A stretch of 64,000 nt of DNA, taken from Paraphotobacterium marinum. Lineage in GTDB: Bacteria; Pseudomonadota; Gammaproteobacteria; Enterobacterales; Vibrionaceae. The DNA lies in assembly GCF_002216855.1 (NCBI RefSeq), contig NZ_CP022355.1:248001-312000 (forward strand). Direction: 5' to 3'. Below, piece after piece: positions 54,120 through 64,000 of the stretch. Under the pieces are notes generated by a model. The model saw nothing but the letters and a program-made list of their open reading frames with translations. It ran no database searches and had not been told where the DNA came from. The translations under genes and the position numbers were made by a program. Each line of letters opens with the position of its first letter. The stretch's first letter is position 1.

Positions 54120-54665
54120 TTAAAAGCCTGGTTCCCAGTCAACTTCTATCTTATTGTCTTTACGACTAATAAATTTTATTACTTGCTCGTCAATAAATGG
54201 AATTAATCTTTCCTTTTTATTAAAAGCATCATTTACGTTAGCTTTTATTACCAGGACATCATTTGAACCAGTTTCTAAAATTTCAGAAACTTTACCTAAA
54301 TGATAGTTTTTAGTAGTAAAAACATCCATACCTACTAGCTCAAGCCAATAAAACTCAGAGTTAGAAAGTGTTGGTAACGTATTAGAATTCACACCAATAT
54401 TTAAATTAGAATAATATTGAACATCCTCTCGGACATCAATACCGCGTAATTTAACAATGTATGATTTCCCATGTTTTTTCCAATCTTCAAGGCACACAAT
54501 GTTCCAATCATGATTAGATTGAATGTACCATGGATTGTACTTAAAAATATCTTCAGATACTTCAGTAAAAGAATGTAATTTTAACCAACCTTTAATCCCA
54601 TAGGCAGAACCTAACTTACCCACAACAACTATACTATGTTGATCTTTCATGTCATTCTTTTCCAT
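54120..54665 (-). CDS. rimM: 16S rRNA processing protein RimM
   Basis: 30S maturation factor that binds S19. It has 181 residues with the N-terminal barrel start VVVGKLGSAYGIKGWLKLHS and the PRC-like C-terminal domain (FYWLELVGMDVFT, RLIPFIDEQVIKFI). It lies between rpsP and trmD. Confidence 0.94.
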   Translation of the reverse strand: MEKNDMKDQHSIVVVGKLGSAYGIKGWLKLHSFTEVSEDIFKYNPWYIQSNHDWNIVCLEDWKKHGKSYIVKLRGIDVREDVQYYSNLNIGVNSNTLPTLSNSEFYWLELVGMDVFTTKNYHLGKVSEILETGSNDVLVIKANVNDAFNKKERLIPFIDEQVIKFISRKDNKIEVDWEPGF

Positions 54666-54677
54666 GATCAGATAAAA

Positions 54678-54926
54678 TTAAGCATTATTTTGTGCATCTT
54701 TGATAAGTTTAGCTGCTCTGTCAGAAACAGTTGCACCTTCACTAACCCAGTGCATTACTCTATCAAGGTCTAAACGCAAACGTTCTTCTTTACCTTGAGC
54801 TAAAGGGTTAAAAAAACCAATCTTTTCAATGCTTCTGCCATCACGCTTAAAACGAGAATCTGCAACAACAATTTGATAAAATGGGCGTTTTTTTGCGCCA
54901 TGACGCGCTAAACGAATGGTTACCAT
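54678..54926 (-). CDS. rpsP: 30S ribosomal protein S16
   Basis: Small-subunit protein, 82 residues from the ATG at 54926 ([20 protein letters not shown]), which has AGAGGA upstream. An upstream in-frame start would add 19 residues foreign to the family. [18 protein letters not shown] is typical. First gene of the rpsP-rplS operon. Confidence 0.96.
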   Translation of the reverse strand: MVTIRLARHGAKKRPFYQIVVADSRFKRDGRSIEKIGFFNPLAQGKEERLRLDLDRVMHWVSEGATVSDRAAKLIKDAQNNA

Positions 54927-55047
54927 ATCGTCCTCTTTACATCCAATAAATAAAAAAAAATATATCTTATACAAGATATACATACATTAAGCCATAGAAT
55001 TTTACTATTAATAAAATTAAATGCAACTATATTTGATAAAAATAATA

Positions 55048-56412
55048 CTAAAATCCTTGAAACTTATTGTTTGGCATCATGCCTTTCATACTTTTCATCA
55101 TATTACGAATACCACCAGTTTGCATTTTTTTCATCATTTTTTGCATTTGGGTAAATTGCTTTAATAATTTGTTAACATCTTGGACACTGGTACCAGAACC
55201 AACAGCTATTCTTTTTTTACGAGAGCCTTTTATAATTTCTGGTTTTTGTCTTTCTTTTTTTGTCATTGAGCTAATAATAACCTCCATTTTAATAAAAGTA
55301 TTATCATCGACTTGATCTTTCACATGATCTGGTAAGTTCGCAGCACCCGGCAACTTAGAAAGCATACCAGTCATTCCACCCATTTTTTTCATTTGTCCAA
55401 GTTGCTCAACAAAATCATCCAAATCAAAACTTTTTTTCGACTTAATTTTTTTCGCAAGTTTAGATGCTTTATCTTTATCAACGTTTTTTTCAATATCTTC
55501 TATTAAAGAAAGAACGTCGCCCATCCCTAAGATCCTTGACGCAATCCTGTCTGGATAAAAAGGTTCCAATCCATTTATTTTTTCTGATACACCTAAAAAC
55601 TTGATTGGTTTACCAGTAATTTCTTTTACTGAAAGAGCTGCCCCACCACGAGTATCCCCATCAATTTTAGTGAGTATAACTCCAGATAAAGGAAGTAAGT
55701 CATTAAAAGCCTTAGCTGTATTTGCAGCATCTTGTCCGGTCATTGAATCAACAACAAAAAGAGTTTCAATCGGATTTGATTCTTTATGTATGAGCGAAAT
55801 TTCACTCATCATATCTTCATCAACATGAAGTCTACCAGCAGTATCAATTATTAGAACATCGTAAAATTTTAACTTGGCCTGTTTTATTGCTTTTTGTGTA
55901 ATATCAATTGGAGATTCATTAATATTTGAGCTAAAAAAATCAACTTTTATCTCATTTGCTAAGGTTTCTAATTGTTTAATAGCAGCAGGACGATATACAT
56001 CTGTTGATACCAATAAAACTTTCTTTTTATCATTTTTTTCAATAAATGCAGCTAATTTTGCAGCAGTAGTTGTCTTCCCCGCACCCTGAAGCCCCGCCAT
56101 TAAAATAACTGCTGGTGGTTGAGTAGATAAGTTAAGAGACTCATTTGATTCTCCCATAACTTCTTCTAACTCTTTTTGGACTATTTTAATAAACTCTTGA
56201 CCAGGAGATAAACTTTTAGAAACCTCTAGACCAACAGCTTTTTCTTTAACTTTTTTAATAAAATTTCTGACTACTTCAAGAGCAACGTCTGCCTCTAAAA
56301 GGGCCATTCTGACCTCACGTAAAGAACTTTTGATATTTTCTTCTGTGAGACGACCTTTACCACTTATATTTTTAAGTGTTCTTGAAAGACGATCTGTTAA
56401 ATTATTAAACAT
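55048..56412 (-). CDS. ffh: Signal recognition particle protein Ffh
   Basis: GTPase that targets inner-membrane proteins with 4.5S RNA. It has 454 residues. The N domain is followed by the G domain (LQGAGKTTTAAKLAAF, DTAGRLHVDEDMM, TKIDGDTRGGAALS) and a methionine-rich M domain (MKKMGGMTGMLSKLPG, MMKKMQTGGIRNMMKSMKG). It lies upstream of rpsP with a 121-base gap and is divergent from ypjD. Confidence 0.97.
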   Translation of the reverse strand: MFNNLTDRLSRTLKNISGKGRLTEENIKSSLREVRMALLEADVALEVVRNFIKKVKEKAVGLEVSKSLSPGQEFIKIVQKELEEVMGESNESLNLSTQPPAVILMAGLQGAGKTTTAAKLAAFIEKNDKKKVLLVSTDVYRPAAIKQLETLANEIKVDFFSSNINESPIDITQKAIKQAKLKFYDVLIIDTAGRLHVDEDMMSEISLIHKESNPIETLFVVDSMTGQDAANTAKAFNDLLPLSGVILTKIDGDTRGGAALSVKEITGKPIKFLGVSEKINGLEPFYPDRIASRILGMGDVLSLIEDIEKNVDKDKASKLAKKIKSKKSFDLDDFVEQLGQMKKMGGMTGMLSKLPGAANLPDHVKDQVDDNTFIKMEVIISSMTKKERQKPEIIKGSRKKRIAVGSGTSVQDVNKLLKQFTQMQKMMKKMQTGGIRNMMKSMKGMMPNNKFQGF

Positions 56413-56510
56413 TATTTTTTTCTCTATATTAAATATTTAATTATCGAAATTAGAAAAAAAAGAAAAATTCATTTATAATAAATTTTAACTAAAATGCTGA
56501 TATATTACTT

Positions 56511-57272
56511 ATGATTTCAGTTTCTATTATTTCTATTTTATGCTATTTAATTTCTATTAAATTCATGTATGCTAATACACAAAAAAACTCCACTTATACC
56601 AGTTTTAATATTTTTTTAAGTTTAGCTTACATTTTTCATGCACTAGCAATTGGTTTTTCGATTATATCTCAATCAATATTAAATCTAAACCTTTTTGATT
56701 TAACGTCTTTAACAATTTTAACGATAACGTTAATTTTAAACAGATTAAGTTCTAGTAAAAATCTAGAACTTCTCGTTAAAACAACTAATATCATTAGCCT
56801 TATTTCTCTAATTTTACTTTTATTCTTTAAAATACCCCTTGTTGAAAATAAGTCTATAAGTCTAATTTTTATAATTCATTTTCTTTTAGGTCTCATTAGT
56901 TATTCTTTTATGTTACTTGCACTAATATATAACTTTTTATACAGAATTGTTTATAAAAAACTTAAAAATAAAAATATTTATTTCAAAACCAATAGCCCTT
57001 CTTTACAAAAGCTTCATGAACAACAATTATTATTAATAAAACTGGGTTATTTATTTTTAATTTTCACACTGTTGAGTTCATTCCAACCTAAATTTCTAAG
57101 CTTTGAACTTATTAGTTACACAAATCTGATACTGTCTATAATTATATTTATAATTTATTCACTACTTTTATTATTTAATCTCTGTAAAATTTTAAAAAGC
57201 AAGTATATAGATTATGTTAATTTATTAGGTATAATCTTAATGACTTATATTTACTTTTTTCACCATAGTTAA
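56511..57272 (+). CDS. ypjD: YpjD-like inner membrane protein (CcsA-type cytochrome c assembly fold)
   Basis: Hydrophobic protein of 253 residues with about eight membrane segments. The middle IHFLLGLISYSFMLLALIYNF fits the conserved CcsA-type helix, and the location between ffh and corB is conserved. The tryptophan/histidine-rich haem site expected near the end is not evident, since SIIIFIIYSLLLLFNLCK replaces it. Function is uncertain in any organism. Confidence 0.8.
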   Translation: MISVSIISILCYLISIKFMYANTQKNSTYTSFNIFLSLAYIFHALAIGFSIISQSILNLNLFDLTSLTILTITLILNRLSSSKNLELLVKTTNIISLISLILLLFFKIPLVENKSISLIFIIHFLLGLISYSFMLLALIYNFLYRIVYKKLKNKNIYFKTNSPSLQKLHEQQLLLIKLGYLFLIFTLLSSFQPKFLSFELISYTNLILSIIIFIIYSLLLLFNLCKILKSKYIDYVNLLGIILMTYIYFFHHS

Positions 57273-57286
57273 GTGAGGAATTCTCT

Positions 57287-58549
57287 TTGGAAGAAATAGG
57301 CTCAATTGTTTTAATAATAAGTTTAATTATTTTGATATTTATTTCTGCTTTTTTTTCTGGCTCAGAAACTGGGTTAATGTCTGTAAATAAATATAAATTA
57401 CGTCATCTTGCAAATAAAGGTAATAAGCATGCAAAACGTGCAGAAAAGCTAATAAAAAGACCAGATAGACTTTTGAGCCTAATTTTAATAGGTAATCTTT
57501 TCGCGAATAACCTTGCAGCGTCTATTGCAACTATATTTGGACAAAGATTTGGTGGCTGGTGGGATACTGGTGCTGTAATGATTCTAACAATTTTGGTATT
57601 AGTCTTTTCAGAAGTTATTCCTAAAACAATTGCAGCAGTATATTCTGAAAAAGTATCATTTATAAGCAGTTTTGTACTCAAATATCTAATGTTTATCTTT
57701 TATCCTCTAGTTTGGCTACTTAATAATTTTTCTATTTTAGTATTGAAAACTTTTGGGCTGCGAGTAAATAACAATGATGAACACCATTTAAGTACTGATG
57801 AATTAAGAACTGTGGTCAATGAGGCCGGAGCATTAATCCCAAAACGACATCAAAACATGTTAGTTTCAATTTTAGATCTTGAAAATGTTACTGTTGATGA
57901 AATTATGATACCAAGGAATGAGCTTACAGGAATAGATATTAATGATGACTGGAAATCTATAGTACGACAATTAACCCACTCAGCGCATAGTCGTATAGTA
58001 CTTTACAGGGACCAAATTGATGAAGTTGTGGGTATGCTCAGAGTTAAAGAAGCCTACAGACTCATGATCGAAAAAAATGAGTTTAATAAAGAAACACTTT
58101 TGAGAGCTGCCGATGAAATTTACTTTATACCTGAAGGTACTCCCTTAAATACTCAACTTCTTAAATTTCAGAGAAACAAAGAGAGAATTGGCCTAATAGT
58201 TGACGAATATGGTGATATAATTGGTCTTGTTACATTGGAAGATATTTTAGAAGAAATTGTTGGTGAGTTTACAACATCCATTTCTTCAAACTTATCAGAA
58301 GAGATAACACCTCAAAAAGATGGCAGCTTTATTATAGAAGGTGGTGTTAATCTAAGAGAACTTAATAAAAATTTAATTTGGAATTTACCTAATGATGGCC
58401 CCAGAACACTAAATGGTCTCATTCTCGAGCATATAGAAGATATTCCCGAAGCAGGAAGAACAATAAAAATTTCAAATTATCAAATTGAGGTTATCGATGT
58501 ATCAAAGAATAGGATTAATTTAGTGAAAGTTAAAAGGTTGAGAAAGTAG
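57287..58549 (+). CDS. corB: CorB/CorC-type membrane protein with CBS domains
   Basis: DUF21 family protein linked to magnesium and cobalt efflux. It has 420 residues. The start is TTG at 57287, chosen because GAGGAA lies just upstream and MEEIGSIVLIISLI matches the family. The DUF21 domain has FFSGSETGLMSVNKYKLRHL, the CBS pair has MIPRNELTGIDINDDWKS and DEYGDIIGLVTLEDILEEIV, and a CorC-type C-terminal domain ends it. Confidence 0.92.
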   Translation: MEEIGSIVLIISLIILIFISAFFSGSETGLMSVNKYKLRHLANKGNKHAKRAEKLIKRPDRLLSLILIGNLFANNLAASIATIFGQRFGGWWDTGAVMILTILVLVFSEVIPKTIAAVYSEKVSFISSFVLKYLMFIFYPLVWLLNNFSILVLKTFGLRVNNNDEHHLSTDELRTVVNEAGALIPKRHQNMLVSILDLENVTVDEIMIPRNELTGIDINDDWKSIVRQLTHSAHSRIVLYRDQIDEVVGMLRVKEAYRLMIEKNEFNKETLLRAADEIYFIPEGTPLNTQLLKFQRNKERIGLIVDEYGDIIGLVTLEDILEEIVGEFTTSISSNLSEEITPQKDGSFIIEGGVNLRELNKNLIWNLPNDGPRTLNGLILEHIEDIPEAGRTIKISNYQIEVIDVSKNRINLVKVKRLRK

Positions 58550-58693
58550 ATTTAGATATTGAACTTGATATAAAAAAGCTTATTAATTAAAATTTAAATT
58601 GTATACGTAAATATATAAAATTGAAGATAGCATGAAGATGTAATTAAAAACCAAACTTCATGCAATCAAATTGTAAATTCGAAAAGAATAATA

Positions 58694-60249
58694 CTAATTA
58701 AAGTAGTTTTTCAAAAAAGTAGAAAATTTTTCTTGGCTTAACGATTCTAATTTTCTTTGTCTTGTTAAAGATTCACTTACTTCCAATTGAAAAGTTTTTT
58801 CATCCAAATTATTAAATTTTGCTTTTTCCAAGTCTGCTTTATGATCCCTTGCTAAGGATAAGCCAAGCTCTTTAATGTTTGAAACCTCAAAAAGCCTATC
58901 AAGAAACTTTCCAGACAAAGTTAGCGAAGTGTCTTCAATTTGCTTCTTAAAAAAATTTAAATTCTCTTGGTAAAGATTAATAGAGTTATTTAAATCAAAC
59001 AATTTTGCAACTTTATATAACTGCTCAAAAATTTGACTCAACCACTCTTTCAATTTTTTTTCTTTTGAGCCGTGTAATAATTGCAAATTATTTTTTCTTC
59101 CTTCAAGTATTACTCTACTCCAATTTGTTTTTATCTTTGCTTCTTCCTCACTACTTATTTCATGTGAATCTTCTAATGCTAACCATGTTAGAAATACATC
59201 TAGAAATAGAACTTGTTCTTTGCTTATACCAATAGGAGAAAATGGATTAACATCTAAAGATCGAATCTCAATATATTCAACCCCTCTATGGTTTAGAGCC
59301 TCAAGTGGCTTTTCATTTGGGTTAGTTACCCTTTTAGGCCTGATTGGAGCATAATGTTCGTTTTCTATTTGTAAAATATTGTCATTAAGCTGGTTCGGTT
59401 GTTCTTCATCTCCATAGCTAATATTAGAATATATTGAAGATTTTGTATTCATAGCCTTAGTTATTGAGGTAATATATTCTTGAAGAGAGTTATACGATGT
59501 TTTAATTAGGCCTTGTTCATTACTATCAGTATACCCTAAGTCACTTAATCTTAGAGAGGTTGCCCAAGGAAGATAACAATTCGAATGGTTATAAGTATTA
59601 AAGTCATATTTTCTACATGATGAATTATCAATAAAGGATTTACAGATAGCTGGAGATGCACCAAAAAAATAAGGTATTATCCAGCCATATCTCAAATAGT
59701 TTCGAATTAATGCAAAATAAAAATCTGATTTCTGATGTGCAAAATTTTTAGAATCTATATTGTAAATACATTTCCAAAACTCATCTGGAAACGAAAAATT
59801 ATAGTGTACACCCGCAATAATTTGCATCAAACTACCATATCTATGCTTGAGCCCAAGTCTATATGTCGACTTCATTTTCGCAATATTTGAAGTTCCATAA
59901 GAAGCAATTTTGATATCATCCTCATTTCCAACATAGCATGGCATTGACATTGGCCACAAGTATTCTCCTGGTAAGTTTAAATAGGTAAATTTATGGATAT
60001 CTGTAAGTTGATGAATTGTTTCATTAGTTTTTTTTGATACTGGTGTTATAAATTCAAGCAAAGACTCGCTATAGTCAGTTGTAATAAATCTATTTGTTAA
60101 TGCTGAGCCCAATTTTCAGAATGTAAGGTTTTAGACAAGGATCCGTTTCCGTCGATTCTCAGAGCTTCCCTCTCTATCCCTCGAGAGATTTGACATAGTA
60201 CACTTGGATTGCGCCCAATTGATTCTAATTTCAAATTAAAGTTACTCAA
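58694..60249 (-). pseudogene. gshA: Glutamate-cysteine ligase, one-base frameshift near the N-terminus
   Basis: First step of glutathione synthesis. The long frame begins LGSALTNRFITTDYSESLLE at about 60112 and runs to the normal end. The missing N-terminus lies in another frame from a TTG at 60249 (preceded by AGAG) and includes GRNPSVLCQISRGIEREALRI, the conserved acidic ATP-site region. One added base in the plus T4 at 60113-60116 joins them into 518 residues, the same length as Escherichia coli GshA. The catalytic acidic motif is in the separated part, so the long frame alone would probably be inactive. Confidence 0.87.
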
Positions 60250-60346
60250 AGTATTTCTCTGTTTATTCTAAGTTGTATACTTATCATAACGAATTAATTA
60301 CGATAAACAACTAATTTATAAATATTATTTAATCTGGTTGCTTGAT

Positions 60347-60423
60347 TGGCGCGCCCTGCAGGATTCGAACCTGCGACCACCTGGTTCGAAGCCAGGTACT
60401 CTATCCAGCTGAGCTAAGAGCGC
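60347..60423 (-). tRNA. tRNA-Arg (TCG)
   Basis: A 77-base cloverleaf with CCA. The anticodon loop is CTTCGAA, giving TCG, unlike the ACG of the other three arginine tRNAs in this array. Confidence 0.92.
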
Positions 60424-60442
60424 TTTAAAAGCATATTGTAGA

Positions 60443-60519
60443 TGGCGCGCTCGGGAGGATTCGAACCTCCGACCGCCTGGTTCGTAGCCAGGTACTCTAT
60501 CCAGCTGAGCTACGAGCGC
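60443..60519 (-). tRNA. tRNA-Arg (ACG)
   Basis: A 77-base cloverleaf with CCA. The anticodon loop CTACGAA gives ACG. Identical to the copy at 60721-60797. Confidence 0.96.
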
Positions 60520-60527
60520 ACTTTTGA

Positions 60528-60619
60528 TGGCGGTGAGGGAGGGATTCGAACCCTCGATACGGGACAAACCGTATACTCCCTTAGCAGGGGAGCGCCTTCA
60601 GCCACTCGGCCACCTCACC
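60528..60619 (-). tRNA. tRNA-Ser (GCT)
   Basis: A 92-base class II tRNA with a long variable arm and CCA. The anticodon loop CTGCTAA gives GCT. Identical to the copy at 60806-60897. Confidence 0.96.
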
Positions 60620-60634
60620 GAAATAATATAAATA

Positions 60635-60711
60635 TGGCGCGTCCGGGAGGATTCGAACCTCCGACCGCCTGGTTCGTAGCCAGGTACTCTATCCAGCTGA
60701 GCTACGGACGC
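60635..60711 (-). tRNA. tRNA-Arg (ACG)
   Basis: A 77-base cloverleaf with CCA and anticodon ACG. Its acceptor stem differs from the neighbours (GCGTCCG) while the body is the same. Confidence 0.96.
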
Positions 60712-60720
60712 TAATAAGAA

Positions 60721-60797
60721 TGGCGCGCTCGGGAGGATTCGAACCTCCGACCGCCTGGTTCGTAGCCAGGTACTCTATCCAGCTGAGCTACGAGCGC
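60721..60797 (-). tRNA. tRNA-Arg (ACG)
   Basis: A 77-base cloverleaf with CCA and anticodon ACG, identical to the copy at 60443. Confidence 0.96.
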
Positions 60798-60805
60798 ACT
60801 TTTAA

Positions 60806-60897
60806 TGGCGGTGAGGGAGGGATTCGAACCCTCGATACGGGACAAACCGTATACTCCCTTAGCAGGGGAGCGCCTTCAGCCACTCGGCCACCTCACC
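60806..60897 (-). tRNA. tRNA-Ser (GCT)
   Basis: A 92-base class II tRNA, CCA encoded, anticodon GCT. First gene of the tRNA array after csrA. Confidence 0.96.
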
Positions 60898-60990
60898 ACA
60901 TCAATGGAAATTTATAATACTAGGGTAATAAAATAAGTCAATCTGTTTGTTCATTTTTTTTTTTAAATGCTGAATTTACGACCAAAAAAA

Positions 60991-61185
60991 TTAAAACTCG
61001 TCATTTCGTTCCTCTGCATCTTTCTCTGATTGTATTCTCATATAAATTTCTTCACGATGAACAGATACTTCTTTAGGAGCATTAACACCAATTCTTACTT
61101 GATTACCTTTTACTCCTAAAACAGTTACAGTTACTTCATCTCCAATCATCAAGGTCTCACCGACTCGTCTTGTCAAAATTAACAT
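60991..61185 (-). CDS. csrA: Carbon storage regulator CsrA
   Basis: RNA-binding translational regulator, 64 residues. [20 protein letters not shown] and [19 protein letters not shown] are intact, with the RNA-contact arginines in both. AAGGAGAT lies upstream of the ATG. It lies between alaS and a serine/arginine tRNA array, as in Escherichia coli. Confidence 0.97.
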   Translation of the reverse strand: MLILTRRVGETLMIGDEVTVTVLGVKGNQVRIGVNAPKEVSVHREEIYMRIQSEKDAEERNDEF

Positions 61186-61286
61186 CCATAATCTCCTTAG
61201 AGTTTTAATATTTTCACATCACATTCAAAATAGTTGCTCATTTTATCTTAAATATCCAGTTTTAGTAAATAAATTTAATAATAAAT

Positions 61287-63922
61287 TCAATTTAGAGAAT
61301 TAATGCTTTTCTCAACATAAACTGGAATAGACAAAAGCGCATCCTTAAGTGAAGCAAGATCTGTACCACCTGCTTGAGCGAAATCAGGTCTTCCTCCACC
61401 TTTGCCACCTATTTTTTCGGAAACATAGCGGACAATATCACCAGCTTTAATAATTTGAGTTATGTTATTTGATACCCCCGCTACCAGTGAGATTTTGCCA
61501 GAGTTAACGCATGCTAATACCACCACTACTTTATTGACCTCATTTTTTATATCGTCAACAAGCTGTTTTAAACTTTTAGAACTAACACTTCCCAAATTTG
61601 ATACCACCAACGAGATATCACCATATTTTACTGCATTCGAAATCAAAGATGACTTCTCATTGAGTACTTTTGCCTCGTTTAATTGACTAACTTCTTTTTC
61701 TAAACTTCTGTTTCTCTTCAATAAAGTTGAGACTTTATCAAAAATTGTATTTTCATCTACTTTAAGCTCGTTACTTATTCGAGATATAACTGTGGAGTTC
61801 TCTTGTATATGTTTCAAAGCAAATTCACCTGTACTTGCTTCTATTCTTCTTATTCCTGAAGCAATTCCACTCTCTGATAATATTTTAAATAACCCAATAT
61901 CTCCCGTTCTTTGAACATGTGTGCCTCCGCAAAGCTCTACTGAGAAGTCATTAATAGATAGTACTCTAACTTCTTCTTCATATTTTTCTCCGAATAAAGC
62001 TAACGCGCCTTTCTTTTTAGCATCATCGATATTCATTAATTCAGTTGAAACCTTGATATTTTTCCTAATCACATTATTTACTATGTCTTCAACTTTCAAA
62101 AGTTGTTCATTATCAAGACTAGTATCTGATGAAAAGTCAAATCGAAGCATGTCTTCCTTTACTAAAGAGCCTTTTTGGTTAACAGTATCTCCAATCACTT
62201 GTTTAAGAGCACTGTGAAGTAAATGTGTTGCAGTATGGTTGAGTCTAATATTATTTCTATGTTTCACATCAATTTCAGCTATTACTTTTTCATGTTTATT
62301 AACTACTCCTGATGCAATCACTCCCTTATGGAGATATATGTTGCCGATTTTTTGAGTATCTGAAACTATAAAACAGTTATCTTTTCCTCTAATAGTACCG
62401 GTATCTCCAACTTGGCCGCCTGATTCAGCATAGAAAGGCGTTTCTAATAAAACTAAGTAGGCTTCTTTACCACTTGATAAACTATCCAAGCGATTCATAT
62501 CAATATCAAAGATTTCTTTCACTTCTGTTTCTAAAAGATCTTGTTCATACCCATGAAATATACTCTTTCCTTCAATGATTGAAGTACTATCTAAATTTAC
62601 ATTAAATTTACCTTGATTTTTTGCTCGTTTTTTTTGTATATCCATCAACTCATTAAATCTGTGCTCTTCAACCTCTAACCCTTTTTCTCTCAAAACATCA
62701 AAGGTTAAGTCTAAAGGGAACCCATAAGTATCATATAATTTAAATGCAACATCACCACTTAAGTTATCACCAGAAGATAATTTATCCATTTCATTTTGAG
62801 AAGTAATAAACCTCTATCCAATGTTTTTTCAAAGTTTTCTTCTTCTCTTTTTATTATTGATTCGATTTTCTTTTTTTGATGGATAATATCTTTTGCAACA
62901 TCGCTCATAACGTCAATAACACTTTGGACTAATTTAAATAAAAATGCCTCTTTAGCACCTAACTTATGTCCATGACGAAAAGCTCTTCTAATGATTCTTC
63001 TTAAAACATATCCTCTTCCCTCATTAGATGGAGTGACACCATCGGAAATAAGAAATGTAATTGATCTGATATGATCAGCTATCACTTTTAGAGAGTTATG
63101 TTCAAAGCTTTGAAGCCCTAGAGTTCTTCCCGATTTTTCGATTAACTCTCTAAAAATGTCTATTTCATAATTAGAATGAACACCCTGTAATATTGCGGAC
63201 AACCTCTCTAAACCCATACCTGTATCAACAGATGGTTTAGGGAGATTCGTCATCTCTCCTTTTGAGCTTCGATTATATTGCATAAAAACAATATTCCAAA
63301 TTTCAATGTATCTATCGCCATCTTCATCTTTTGTTCCTGGTTTATCTCCAAATACTGATGGCCCGTGATCATAGAATATTTCTGTAGATGGACCACATGG
63401 CCCCGTATCTCCCATTTGCCAGAAATTATCAGATATATATTTAGAGCCCTTATCTCCTATTTTAATAATTTTATCTTTACTAAGCCCAATATTATTATGC
63501 CAAATATCATATGCCTCTTGATCATCATGATAGACAGTAACTAATAATTTTTCTTCTGGCAATTTTAATTCAATTGTTAAAAAATTCCAGGCAAGTTTAA
63601 TGGCTTCTTCTTTAAAGTAATCGCCAAAACTAAAATTACCCATCATTTCAAAAAATGTATGGTGTCTTGCGGTGAAGCCAACATTTTCAAGATCGTTATG
63701 CTTTCCTCCTGCTCTAACACAACGCTGAGCTGAAGTGGCTTTTGAGTAGTTTCGAGACTCTTTTCCTAAAAATACATCTTTAAATTGATTCATTCCTGCA
63801 TTAGTAAATAAAAGAGAAGGATCATTCTGAGGAACTAAAGATGAACTTGATACTTTGGTATGTCCTTCTTTTTCAAAAAAGGATAAAAACTTTTTTCTTA
63901 AGTTATTTGTGCTAATTGTCAT
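61287..63922 (-). pseudogene. alaS: Alanyl-tRNA synthetase, one-base frameshift in the middle
   Basis: Charges tRNA-Ala and clears mischarged products. The first frame from 63922 holds the class II catalytic domain ([53 protein letters not shown]). The second, from about 62789, holds the tRNA-binding and editing region with the zinc motifs HTATHLLHSAL and CGGTHVQRTG, and the C-Ala end (GKGGGRPDFAQAGG). One added A in the run of four at about 62794-62797 joins them as [14 protein letters not shown], giving 878 residues, the family length. It is essential in almost all bacteria; the catalytic half is intact, so either a reading error or slippage is likely. Confidence 0.9.
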
Positions 63923-64000
63923 GAGAGTTATATTAATTTATAAAATATTATAAATTAATATAACAGAAAAATAGTGCACTTTAAATTAAGAATTTAACTC

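Noticed and set aside
54927-54983. A longer N-terminus for rpsP
   Set aside because: S16 starts MVTIRL in all bacteria and AGAGGA lies just before that ATG.
58550-58693. A terminator between corB and gshA (GCATGAAG/CTTCATGC)
   Set aside because: The loop of 18 bases is long and there is no T tract, so support is too weak.
60443-60897. Regular repeats suggesting a CRISPR array
   Set aside because: Each repeat folds as a tRNA with CCA; there are no unique spacers of equal size and no cas genes.
60325-60917. Open frames with repeated ARSGGFEPPTAWFVARYS-type sequence, looking like a repeat protein
   Set aside because: They are read-throughs of the tRNA-Arg and tRNA-Ser genes on the other strand.

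Overview
The window is a strongly AT-rich gammaproteobacterial chromosome segment. The rRNA and tRNA genes are the only GC-balanced parts. Its gene order is largely that of enterobacteria and vibrios: dnaE-rnhB-lpxB-lpxA-fabZ-lpxD-skp-bamA-rseP-dxr-cdsA-uppS-frr-pyrH-tsf-rpsB//glnD; gcvA with gcvB; csdA-csdE-tcdA; recC-recB; bamD//rluD-pgeF-clpB; raiA-pheA/tyrA-aroF; rplS-trmD-rimM-rpsP-ffh//ypjD-corB; gshA-tRNAs-csrA-alaS. The 16S signature regions, the four-tRNA spacer (Glu-Lys-Val-Ala) and the long DapD fit Vibrionales or a close relative. The base composition and many broken genes suggest a host-associated lineage undergoing genome reduction. The species assignment is inference from memory.

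Layout: 1-17 kb (minus strand) is a dense envelope, isoprenoid and translation superoperon. 17-25 kb (mostly plus) has glnD, a broken truC, a DUF2789 gene, queF, a broken TPR/membrane/GGDEF-like gene and a frameshifted ppnN. 25-30 kb has a broken ygdD, gcvA, the sRNA GcvB, the Csd sulfur-transfer genes, tcdA and a DUF5993/DsbB pair. 30-36 kb has recB without its nuclease domain and a divergent recC, with no recD. 36-38 kb has dapD and an LpxO-like hydroxylase. 38-43.5 kb is a complete rrn operon (16S-Glu-Lys-Val-Ala-23S-5S-Asp) with a clear promoter. 43.6-56.4 kb has clpB, pgeF, rluD, bamD, raiA, pheA, tyrA, aroF and the rplS-ffh ribosome/SRP genes. 56.5-64 kb has ypjD, corB, gshA, six tRNAs, csrA and alaS.

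The most striking property is a set of 14 single-base losses, every one the same type (one base missing, nearly always in an A/T run), in nine genes: dxr, truC (2), the TPR/GGDEF-like gene (3), ppnN, ygdD (2), csdE, tyrA (2), gshA and alaS. Adding one base at each site restores a product of normal family length. Multiple hits fall in dispensable genes while the longest genes (dnaE, bamA, glnD, recB, recC, clpB) have none, which looks like relaxed selection. However, dxr and alaS are normally essential, so either sequencing undercalls or slippage rescue at poly(A) tracts must also be considered.

I see no phage, insertion sequence, CRISPR array or defence island, and no convincing new multi-gene system. 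The points most worth following are the helicase-only RecB, the frameshift pattern and the AT-rich GcvB homologue.
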